Origin: Telmatospirillum sp. J64-1
Lineage (GTDB): Bacteria > Pseudomonadota > Alphaproteobacteria > Rhodospirillales > Magnetospirillaceae
Assembly: GCF_006980715.1 (NCBI RefSeq)
Contig: NZ_SBHN01000011.1
Span: forward strand, 1-64,000
DNA length: 64,000 bases
Reading direction: 5' to 3'
Part shown: positions 17,734-25,091 of the stretch, one piece after another
How positions within the stretch are numbered: position 1 is the first letter of the stretch
Layout of the letters: each line of letters starts with the position of its first letter
Notes under the pieces: generated by a model
Told to the model about the DNA's origin: nothing
The model's database searches: none
The model's input: the letters and a program-made list of their open reading frames with translations, nothing else
Program-made: the position numbers and the translations under genes

Positions 17734-18714
17734 ATGAGGAAAATTCTTTCCTTGCTTGCCGCCGCGCTGGTCCTGACCGGCGCGGCGGTTGCGTTTGTGG
17801 CCTGGCAGGCGCAGCAGCGCTTCGTCTCGCCCGGTCCCTTGCCCGAGGAGCGGGCCGTTATCGTGCCGCGCGGCAGTGGCGTGGACGGTATTGCCCGCCT
17901 GCTGGAAGAGCAGGGGGTGATCGAGGATGCCCTGCTGTTCAAGATCGGCGTCAAGCTGACGGGGGAAGCGGGGCGGCTGAGGGCCGGTGAATTCGCCTTT
18001 CCCGCCCATGTCAGCCCGCGCGGGGCCATGCAGATCCTGACGGAAGGCCAGACGGTGGTGCATCGCCTGACGGTGCCGGAAGGGTTGACGGTGCGTCAGG
18101 TGATCGAACTGCTGCGCCAGAACGAGGCCTTGTCAGGCGAGATCAGCAGCGAAATCCCGGAAGGCAGCCTGCTGCCCGAGACCTATCACTTCACCCGGGG
18201 CGACAGCCGCGAATCCGTGATCCAGCGCATGCGCGACGCGATGACCCGCACCCTGGACGAATTGTGGGAAAGCCGCCAGCCCGACCTGCCGCTGCGCAGC
18301 AAGGAAGAGGCCGTCATCCTTGCCTCGGTGGTGGAGCGGGAAACCAGCATCGCCGCCGAACGTCCGCGCGTGGCGGGGGTCTTCATCAACCGCCTGCGCC
18401 GGGGCATGCCCCTGCAATCCGATCCGACGGTCATCTACGGTATGTCGGAGGGGCTGGGCGTCATCGACCGGCCGCTGACCCGCCGCGACCTGACCGTCCA
18501 TCACGAATGGAACACCTATACCATCCCGGCCTTGCCGGCGACGCCCATCGCCAATCCCGGCCGGGCCTCGCTCCAGGCCGTGCTGAACCCGGCGAAGACC
18601 AGGGACCTGTTCTTCGTCGCCGACGGCACCGGCGGCCACGCCTTTGCCGAGACGCTGGAACAGCACAACCGCAACGTCGCCCGGTGGCGCCGTATCCAGC
18701 GCGGGGAGCAATAG
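17734..18714 (+). CDS. mltG: Endolytic murein transglycosylase MltG
   Basis: YceG-family membrane-anchored enzyme that cleaves nascent glycan strands and so sets chain length. 326 residues: one N-terminal membrane helix (about 4-24), a LysM-like region, then the catalytic domain. The catalytic Glu201 lies in ASVVERETS, and further conserved stretches are GVFINRLRRGMPLQSDPTV and TPIANPGRASL. The gene is linked to fabF as in many Proteobacteria. It is followed by an unusual repeat region and a bidirectional terminator. Confidence 0.96.
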   Translation: MRKILSLLAAALVLTGAAVAFVAWQAQQRFVSPGPLPEERAVIVPRGSGVDGIARLLEEQGVIEDALLFKIGVKLTGEAGRLRAGEFAFPAHVSPRGAMQILTEGQTVVHRLTVPEGLTVRQVIELLRQNEALSGEISSEIPEGSLLPETYHFTRGDSRESVIQRMRDAMTRTLDELWESRQPDLPLRSKEEAVILASVVERETSIAAERPRVAGVFINRLRRGMPLQSDPTVIYGMSEGLGVIDRPLTRRDLTVHHEWNTYTIPALPATPIANPGRASLQAVLNPAKTRDLFFVADGTGGHAFAETLEQHNRNVARWRRIQRGEQ

Positions 18715-18735
18715 AGGATATGTTTTTTTTAAGAA

Positions 18736-18816
18736 ACAGATGAACACAGATGCTTTTAATGCCGCTGCGCGGCAGGAGATTTTTTTATCTGTGTCTATCT
18801 GTGTTCATCTGTGTCT
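18736..18816. repeat. ATCTGTGT inverted and tandem repeat
   Basis: A 16-bp arm ACAGATGAACACAGAT (18736-18751) is exactly complementary to 18797-18812. The right side is three tandem 10-bp units ATCTGTGTYY (18787-18816). The loop carries GCCGC-TGC-GCGGC (18761-18773) and a T7 run (18780-18786) that could end mltG transcripts. Similar ATCTGTGTTCATCTGTG strings recur between genes in unrelated bacterial genomes, from memory. Confidence 0.75.
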
Positions 18817-18827
18817 CATAGAACATT

Positions 18828-18861
18828 AAAAAAGCGGAGGCCAAAAACCTCCGCTTTTTTT
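18828..18861. terminator. Bidirectional terminator between mltG and parE
   Basis: AAAAAAGCGGAGG-N7-CCTCCGCTTTTTT: a GC stem flanked by A- and T-runs, so it works for mltG on the plus strand and parE on the minus strand. Confidence 0.9.
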
Positions 18862-18862
18862 C

Positions 18863-20851
18863 TTACACGTCCAACTCGTCCTTGACGAATTTCGCCCGCT
18901 CCTGAATGAAGCGGAAGCGCAATTCGGGGCGGCGCCCCATCAGGCTTTCGACCAGGCGCGCCGTGTCCTGGGCGTCTTCGTGGTCTTCCTCGGTGCGGCC
19001 ATGGGGCACGACCACGCGCAGCAGCGTGCGGTTGGCCGGATCCATGGTGGTTTCCTTGAGCTGTGCCGGAGGCATCTCACCCAAGCCTTTGAAGCGGCTG
19101 ATCTCGACCTTCTTGTTCTTGAAGGTGGTGCGCAGCAGCTCCTCCTTGTGCTTGTCGTCGCGGGCATAGACGGCGGTGCCGCCGGCGGCGATGCGGTAGA
19201 GGGGCGGCATGGCAAGATAGAGATGCCCGTTCTCGATCAGCTTGGGCATTTCCTGGTAGAAATAGGTCATCAGCAGCGAGGCGATATGGGCACCGTCCAC
19301 ATCGGCGTCGGTCATGATGATGACCTTATCGTAGCGCAGCTTTTCCTCGTCATATTGCTCGCGGATGCCGCAGCCCAGCGCTTCCATCAGGTCGCGCAGT
19401 TCCTGGTTGCCGCGCAGCTTGTCGGCCGAGGCCGAGGCGACGTTCAGGATCTTGCCGCGCAAGGGAAGGATGGCCTGGGTCTCGCGGTTGCGGCCCTGCT
19501 TGGCCGAGCCGCCGGCTGAATCGCCCTCGACCAGGAAGAGTTCGGTGCCTTGGGCGGTGGTGCGGGTGCAGTCCGCCAGCTTGCCGGGCAGGCGCAGGCG
19601 GCGCGTGGCGCTCTTGCGGTTGGTCTCCTTGGCCTGCTTGCGGCGCAGGCGTTCGTCGGCCTTCTCGACGATGCGGTCCAGCAGCGCCTTGGCCGAGTTG
19701 ACGTCGCCCGACAGCCAGTGGTCGAAATGATCCTTCAGGGCATTCTCGACCAGGCGCGCCGCTTCCGGACTGGCCAGCTTTTCCTTGGTCTGGCCCTGGA
19801 ATTGCGGTTCGCGGATGAACAGCGAGAGTAGGATGCAGGCGCCGCCCATCACGTCGTCGGGGGTGATCTGTGCGGCGCGGCGATTGCTGACCATCTCGCC
19901 ATAGGCACGCAGCCCCTTGGTCAGCGCCGCGCGCAGACCCTGTTCATGGGTGCCGCCCTCGGGAGTGGGGACGGTGTTGCAATAGGTATTGATGAAGCCT
20001 TCGTCGTCGTCCGGCCAGCACAAGGCCCATTCCACCTGCCCCATGTCGTCGGCCAGGTCGGTGGTACCGGCGAAGACGTCCGCCGTGATCAGGGCGCGGT
20101 CCTTCAGCGTGTGGCTGAGGAAGTCCTTCAGGCCGTTGGGGAAGTGCAGGGTCGCGCTGGTCGGCGTCAGGTCGCTGTCCTTGACCAGCGATTCGTCGCA
20201 GGACCAGCGGATCTGCACGCCGCGGAACAGATAGGCCTTGGAACGGGCCATTCGGAACAGTGTCGGCGCCCGCAGGGTCATCCGCGCGCCGAAGATCTCG
20301 GGGTCGGGATGGAAGGTGATGGTGGTGCCGCGCCGGTTCTGCACCGGGCCGACCAGGGTCAGCTTGGTCAGCGGCGTGCCCCGCGCATATTCCTGGCGCC
20401 ACAGCTGGCGGTCGCGCGCCACCTCGACCACGAAACGGTCGGACAGGGCATTGACCACCGACGAGCCGACGCCGTGCAGGCCGCCCGAAACCTTGTAGGC
20501 ATCGCCGCCGAACTTGCCGCCCGAATGCAGCGTGGTCAGGATGACCTCCAGCGCCGACTTATCGGGATATTTCGGATGCGGGTCGATGGGGATGCCGCGG
20601 CCGTTGTCGCGCACCGTCACCGAACCGTCGGCATGCATCTCCAGGTCGATCCAGGTGGCATGACCGGCGACGGCTTCGTCCATGGCATTGTCCAGGACTT
20701 CCGCGACCAGATGGTGCAGGGCGCGTTCGTCGGTGCCGCCGATATACATGCCGGGGCGGCGGCGCACGGGTTCAAGGCCTTCAAGGACTTCGATATCCTT
20801 GGCGGAGTACTCGGTGCTCTTGGGGGAGAGCTGTTGGAATAAATCGGACAT
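18863..20851 (-). CDS. parE: DNA topoisomerase IV subunit B
   Basis: ATPase subunit of topoisomerase IV, which unlinks daughter chromosomes. About 662 residues from the MSDLF start at 20851 (an upstream Met at 20860 is possible). GHKL ATPase motifs are EVLDNAMDE, DNGRGIP and GGLHGVGSSVV. The TOPRIM part has EGDSAGGSAKQGR and DADVDGAH. The sequence AKQGRNRETQAILPLRG and the length below 700 fit ParE rather than GyrB. Divergent from the thioesterase gene across about 90 bp. Confidence 0.95.
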   Translation of the reverse strand: MSDLFQQLSPKSTEYSAKDIEVLEGLEPVRRRPGMYIGGTDERALHHLVAEVLDNAMDEAVAGHATWIDLEMHADGSVTVRDNGRGIPIDPHPKYPDKSALEVILTTLHSGGKFGGDAYKVSGGLHGVGSSVVNALSDRFVVEVARDRQLWRQEYARGTPLTKLTLVGPVQNRRGTTITFHPDPEIFGARMTLRAPTLFRMARSKAYLFRGVQIRWSCDESLVKDSDLTPTSATLHFPNGLKDFLSHTLKDRALITADVFAGTTDLADDMGQVEWALCWPDDDEGFINTYCNTVPTPEGGTHEQGLRAALTKGLRAYGEMVSNRRAAQITPDDVMGGACILLSLFIREPQFQGQTKEKLASPEAARLVENALKDHFDHWLSGDVNSAKALLDRIVEKADERLRRKQAKETNRKSATRRLRLPGKLADCTRTTAQGTELFLVEGDSAGGSAKQGRNRETQAILPLRGKILNVASASADKLRGNQELRDLMEALGCGIREQYDEEKLRYDKVIIMTDADVDGAHIASLLMTYFYQEMPKLIENGHLYLAMPPLYRIAAGGTAVYARDDKHKEELLRTTFKNKKVEISRFKGLGEMPPAQLKETTMDPANRTLLRVVVPHGRTEEDHEDAQDTARLVESLMGRRPELRFRFIQERAKFVKDELDV

Positions 20852-20943
20852 GCAAGGCATTATAGAGCGGGGTTGCGGCTTCGCAAGCGCATCCGGGGAC
20901 GGCTCCGAAGACGTCCCTTATACCAGAACGAAAGGGGAATTGC

Positions 20944-21333
20944 ATGTCCGAGTCCGATGATGTGCCGCATGGCGAATTGTCCCTGCGGAGCATTGCCATG
21001 CCTGCCGATACCAATCCCTCCGGCGATATCTTCGGTGGCTGGCTGCTGAGCCAGATGGATCTGGCCGGCGGCACGGCCGCGCGAGTCCGGGCGAAGGGGC
21101 GGGTGGCCACGGTGGGGGTCGAGCGCATGGCCTTCCACCAGCGCGTCTTCGTCGGCGACGAGGTCAGCTGCTACAGCCGCCTGCTGAAGGTGGGGCGGAC
21201 CTCTCTGACTTATGTGGTGGAAGCCTGGGTGCGGCGGCAGGACACGACGACGCACTTCAAGGCGACGGAAGGGGTCTTCACCTTCGTCGCCATCACCGAA
21301 GACGGCCAGAAGAGGCCCGTGCCGCAAGAGTGA
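20944..21333 (+). CDS. Acyl-CoA thioesterase, YciA-like hotdog protein
   Basis: 129-residue single hotdog domain hydrolysing acyl-CoA. The start ELSLRSIAMPADTNPSGDIFG and the following GGWLLSQMDLAGG (with the catalytic Asp) are typical of the YciA/BACH group. An AGGGGA ribosome site precedes the ATG. Monocistronic by position; substrate chain length is not predictable. Confidence 0.9.
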   Translation: MSESDDVPHGELSLRSIAMPADTNPSGDIFGGWLLSQMDLAGGTAARVRAKGRVATVGVERMAFHQRVFVGDEVSCYSRLLKVGRTSLTYVVEAWVRRQDTTTHFKATEGVFTFVAITEDGQKRPVPQE

Positions 21334-21396
21334 TCGATTTTATCGATATAAATCACTTGGATTATCAGTTTTCGGAATAACACCTTCCTGGATTAT
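21333..21396. promoter_or_regulatory. AT-rich control region upstream of katA
   Basis: The 105-bp gap before katA holds ATCGAT-TTT-ATCGAT (21333-21347) and two direct TGGATTAT repeats 31 bp apart (21358 and 21389). Catalase genes are often under OxyR or other LysR control; matching these elements to a regulator is inference. Confidence 0.4.
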
Positions 21397-21438
21397 GGTT
21401 TTTTGGCAAGACACGCCATACCAGGCCAGGAGAACATC

Positions 21439-22896
21439 ATGTCAAACAAGCGTCCGACCCTGACCACCGCCGCCGGGATCCCCGTGGGGGACAACCAGAA
21501 CAGCCTGACCGCCGGTCCGCGCGGGCCGCTGCTGGTCCAGGACTGGCAGCTGTTCGAGAAGCACGCCCATTTCAACCGCGAGCGCCTGCCGGAGCGCGTG
21601 GTCCATGCCAAGGGCTCGGGCGCCTATGGCACCCTGACCATCACCGGGGACATCACCCGCTACAGCAAGGCCAAGGTCTTCTACGGTATCGGCCGCAAGA
21701 CCGACCTCTTCCTGCGCTTCTCGACCGTGGCCGGGGAACGCGGCGCGGCGGATGCCGAACGCGACGTGCGCGGCTTCTCGGTGAAGTTCTACACCGAGGA
21801 AGGCAACTGGGACCTGGTGGGCAACAACACCCCGGTCTTCTTCGTCCGCGATCCCTACAAGTTCCCCGACTTCATCCATACGCAGAAGCGCGATCCCAAG
21901 ACCAATCTGCGCAATCCGACCGCCATGTGGGATTTCTGGTCGCTGTCGCCGGAAAGCCTGCATCAGGTGACGATCCTGTTCTCGGATCGCGGCCTGCCCC
22001 GGAACTACCGCCAGATGCACGGCTTCGGCTCGCATACCTATAGCCTGATCAATGCCGCGGGCGAGAGGGTCTGGGTGAAGTTCCACTTCAAGTCCATGCA
22101 GGGTATCGAGAACATGAGCCCGCACGAGGCCGGGCAGGTGATCGCCGAAGACCGCGAAAGCCACCAGCGCGACCTGTTCGAGGCCATCGAGAAGGGCGAT
22201 TTCCCGAAATGGCGCATGTGCATCCAGGTCATGACGGAAGAGCAGGCGGCGCAGACCCCCTTCGATCCCTTCGACCTGACCAAGGTCTGGCCGCATGGCG
22301 ACTTCCCGCTGATCGAAGTGGGCGTGCTGGAACTGAACCGGAACCCCGAGAACTATCACGCCGAGGTGGAGCAGGCGGCCTTCTCGCCGGCCAATGTGGT
22401 GCCCGGCATCGGCCACAGCCCGGACAAGATGCTGCAATTCCGCGTCTTCTCCTATGCCGACGCGCAGCGCTACCGCCTGGGCATCAACCATGCCGCGCTG
22501 CCGGTCAACAAGCCGCGCTGCCCGGTCCATTCCTACCACCGCGACGGCGCCATGCGCTTCGACGGCAATGGCGGCGGCAGCGTGAATTACGAGCCCAACA
22601 GCTTCGGCGGGCCGGTCGAGGACCCCAGCGTGAAGGAACCGCCTTTGCCGCTCCAGGGACCGGCCGACCGCTACGACCATCGCGCGGGCAATGACGATTA
22701 CAGCCAGGCGGGCGCGCTCTTCCGCCTGCTGAGCGAGGCCGAGCGCCAGCGGCTGATGGACAATATCGCCGCCGCGATGCGCACCGTGCCGCGCGAGATC
22801 GCTCTGCGCCAGATCGGCCACTTCACCAAGGCCGACCCGGCCTATGGGGAAGGCGTCGCCCGCCGCCTGGGGCTGGTGGCCTCGGAAGCGGTGTAA
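21439..22896 (+). CDS. katA: Catalase (monofunctional haem type, small subunit)
   Basis: Decomposes hydrogen peroxide. The ATG at 21439 ([10 protein letters not shown]) follows AGGAG by 8 nt and gives 485 residues, the size of clade-3 small-subunit catalases. The active-site His56 is in [12 protein letters not shown] and Asn129 in VGNNTPVFF. The haem-ligand Tyr339 is in [13 protein letters not shown] strong hairpin terminator follows and overlaps the end of the convergent kinase gene. Confidence 0.97.
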   Translation: MSNKRPTLTTAAGIPVGDNQNSLTAGPRGPLLVQDWQLFEKHAHFNRERLPERVVHAKGSGAYGTLTITGDITRYSKAKVFYGIGRKTDLFLRFSTVAGERGAADAERDVRGFSVKFYTEEGNWDLVGNNTPVFFVRDPYKFPDFIHTQKRDPKTNLRNPTAMWDFWSLSPESLHQVTILFSDRGLPRNYRQMHGFGSHTYSLINAAGERVWVKFHFKSMQGIENMSPHEAGQVIAEDRESHQRDLFEAIEKGDFPKWRMCIQVMTEEQAAQTPFDPFDLTKVWPHGDFPLIEVGVLELNRNPENYHAEVEQAAFSPANVVPGIGHSPDKMLQFRVFSYADAQRYRLGINHAALPVNKPRCPVHSYHRDGAMRFDGNGGGSVNYEPNSFGGPVEDPSVKEPPLPLQGPADRYDHRAGNDDYSQAGALFRLLSEAERQRLMDNIAAAMRTVPREIALRQIGHFTKADPAYGEGVARRLGLVASEAV

Positions 22897-22941
22897 AGGC
22901 CAAGCAGGTGACTGCCCCGTCCGGTACGGGCGGGGCAGGGG

Positions 22942-22980
22942 CTGAGGCGCAGGAACGGCCCGTCCTGCGCCTCAGTCGTT
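22942..22980 (+). terminator. katA terminator
   Basis: Perfect 13-bp stem CTGAGGCGCAGGA / TCCTGCGCCTCAG with an 8-nt loop, then TCGTTTTTC. Its 3' arm covers the stop codon of the convergent kinase gene. Confidence 0.85.
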
Positions 22981-24087
22981 TTTCTGGGGGAAGTCGATCT
23001 GGAAGCGGGTGCCGTGGCCGATCTTGCTGGTGATTTCCAGCTTGCCCCTGATCTGGCCCGTCAGGGAACGGACCAGCTTCAGCCCCAGGCTGTTGCTGCG
23101 GGCGGTGCCTTCGTTCATGCCGGCGCCGTCATCCTGCACCGTCAGCCGGCCCCAGCCATTGCCCGCCGGTTCCAGGGAGACCAGCAGGTTTCCCTGCTGG
23201 GCCTGGGCGAAGGCATGCTTGAAGGCGTTGGTGACCAGTTCGTTGACGATCAGGGCCAGGGGGATGGCCTGCTCGATCTCGACATTCAGCAGGGCCGCCT
23301 CGACAGTCATGCACACCCGGCCGCTGGTCTGGGGAAAGGCCTCGGCCAGCGTTCCGAGTAGCGTGTGCAGATATTCCGAAATGTCCAGGTGCTGGGGGTC
23401 CGGCGTGCGATAGAGCAATTCATGGATGCGCGCCAGGGCGTCGAAGCGGTATTGCACCTCGCGGAAGCCTTCCCGCACCTTCTCGTCTTCATGCAGCTGC
23501 GCCTGCAGCATCAGCAGGGACGCCGCCAGTTGCAGGCTGTTCTTGACCCGGTGGTTGACCTCCTTCATCAGCAGGTCGCGCTGTTCCAGGGCGGCTTCCA
23601 GCTCTTGCGTGCGCTCGTGGACGCGCTTTTCGAGATCGGCCTGGATGGAGCGTAATTCCTTCTCCATCTGCACCTGCTTGGTCATGTCCAGCACGGAAAT
23701 GAAATGGTGCTTGCGCTGGCCGACATTGTCCTGGATCGGCGAGCCGTGAAAGGCGGCGCAGATGACCGTGCCGTCCGCCTTGCGGAGTTCGATCTGGCCG
23801 TCGATATGCAGCCCTTCCTCCATTTCGCGGCGGTATTGCTGGGCACGGGGAGAGGAGGGGCCTTCGGCTGTGAAATCGTACCAGGGCTTTTCCAGGACTT
23901 CTTCGGCCCTGTAGCCCAGCAATTCCACGAAAGCCGCATTGGCGAAGATGATGCGGTCGTCGCTCTGCGCGTCCGTCAGGATCATGGGCATGCGCGTATG
24001 ATCGACGGCGGCGACGAAAGGGCCGCCCTTGCCATGCTCGCGTTCGATGATCGCGCGTTCGTGCTTTACGAATGTCTTGTCGGTCAT
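22972..24087 (-). CDS. Soluble PAS (LOV-like) HisKA_2 sensor histidine kinase
   Basis: 371 residues, no membrane helix. An N-terminal PAS domain (about 28-138) has the layout of LOV domains: RMPMILTD, FANAAFVELLGYRAEEVL, RKADGT and FHGSPIQD. Where LOV proteins have the flavin-binding GRNCRFLQ motif this protein has EKPWYDFT, so the photoactive cysteine is missing. A coiled coil (140-170) leads to the HisKA_2 phosphoacceptor His179 in EVNHRVKNSLQLAASLL, then an HATPase domain with NELVTNAFKHAF and DDGAGM. No response regulator is adjacent. It follows prmA on the same strand after a hairpin and converges on katA. Confidence 0.9.
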   Translation of the reverse strand: MTDKTFVKHERAIIEREHGKGGPFVAAVDHTRMPMILTDAQSDDRIIFANAAFVELLGYRAEEVLEKPWYDFTAEGPSSPRAQQYRREMEEGLHIDGQIELRKADGTVICAAFHGSPIQDNVGQRKHHFISVLDMTKQVQMEKELRSIQADLEKRVHERTQELEAALEQRDLLMKEVNHRVKNSLQLAASLLMLQAQLHEDEKVREGFREVQYRFDALARIHELLYRTPDPQHLDISEYLHTLLGTLAEAFPQTSGRVCMTVEAALLNVEIEQAIPLALIVNELVTNAFKHAFAQAQQGNLLVSLEPAGNGWGRLTVQDDGAGMNEGTARSNSLGLKLVRSLTGQIRGKLEITSKIGHGTRFQIDFPQKND

Positions 24088-24090
24088 GAT

Positions 24091-24130
24091 CCCGCCCGGG
24101 CTGCATCCTTGCAGATGCGAACCGGGCGGG
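24091..24130 (-). other. Stem-loop between prmA and the kinase gene
   Basis: Outer stem CCCGCCCGG / CCGGGCGGG (24091-24099, 24122-24130) around an inner GCATC / GATGC stem. It has no U-tract and ends about 4 nt before the kinase ATG, so it may block the ribosome site or attenuate read-through from prmA. Confidence 0.5.
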
Positions 24131-24148
24131 GAACGGTCAAGACGGGAC

Positions 24149-25054
24149 TTAGGCCTGCAACACCAAAGTGCTCCATTCGCCTATCCGGATGCGACGCAGA
24201 AGGCGCAGGCCCTGGCGGCGATGGGCATTGATGACCATGCGTTCATGGCGGGTCAGCAGGCCCGACAGGACGGCGATGCCGCCCGGCGCGATGTGACGGC
24301 CAAGCTGGGGCGCCAGCCAGGTCAGGGGGCGGGCCAGGATATTGGCGCAGATCAGGTCGTAGGGTCCCTGGCGTTTGATCGCCGGGTTGCGGTAGCCGTT
24401 GCTGACCACCGCCTTGATGCGCGAGGGAACGCCGTTGCGGCGGCCGTTGACGCGGGTCACGCGTACCGATTCCGGGTCGATATCCGCGGCCAGCACCTGG
24501 ACCGGCCAAGTCTTGGCGACGGCGAGCGCCAGGATGCCCGAACCGCAGCCCAGATCGAGCGGGCGGGTGAAGCGGTGCGACTTGGCCAGCCCGTCCAGGG
24601 CCAGTAGGCAGCCCCGCGTGGTGGCGTGTTCGCCCGAGCCGAAGGCGGTGCCGGCATCCACCAGCAGGCCGGTGCGCCCCTGCGGCGGCCCGCCTTCCCA
24701 ATGGGAGCCGTAGACATAGAAGCGTCCGGCATCGATGGGCGGGAAGTTGCGCAGCGTCTCGGCGACCCAATCCATGTCGGGCACCTTGGCGATGTCCAGT
24801 TCCGGCAGGTCCGCGCCGCTGACCGTCGCCGCCAGGGACAGATCGGCGATGATGGCGGCGCGGTCGGGCGGCGTGCGGGAATAGGCCTGAAGCGACCACG
24901 TGCCTTCGAACTCCCCGTCATCGGTGCCGATATCGTCGTCCATGAACCAGGTGACGGCATCGGCATGGCGTTCCAGCGCCTCCTCGAAGGCATCCAGCGC
25001 TTCGACCGGGGCGGTGACCTGGATGCGCCAGATTTCGGGCACGGGCTTCTTCAT
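24149..25054 (-). CDS. prmA: Ribosomal protein L11 methyltransferase
   Basis: SAM-dependent trimethylation of L11. 301 residues: an N-terminal substrate-recognition domain (about 1-110), then the Rossmann domain with FGSGEHATT (138-146), LDLGCGSGI (166-174) and CANILARPL. All are family hallmarks. Separated from uvrD by 37 nt on the same strand. Confidence 0.95.
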   Translation of the reverse strand: MKKPVPEIWRIQVTAPVEALDAFEEALERHADAVTWFMDDDIGTDDGEFEGTWSLQAYSRTPPDRAAIIADLSLAATVSGADLPELDIAKVPDMDWVAETLRNFPPIDAGRFYVYGSHWEGGPPQGRTGLLVDAGTAFGSGEHATTRGCLLALDGLAKSHRFTRPLDLGCGSGILALAVAKTWPVQVLAADIDPESVRVTRVNGRRNGVPSRIKAVVSNGYRNPAIKRQGPYDLICANILARPLTWLAPQLGRHIAPGGIAVLSGLLTRHERMVINAHRRQGLRLLRRIRIGEWSTLVLQA

Positions 25055-25091
25055 TTCGGTAACCTTGCAAGAGTCGCGGGCGGTCGTCAGG

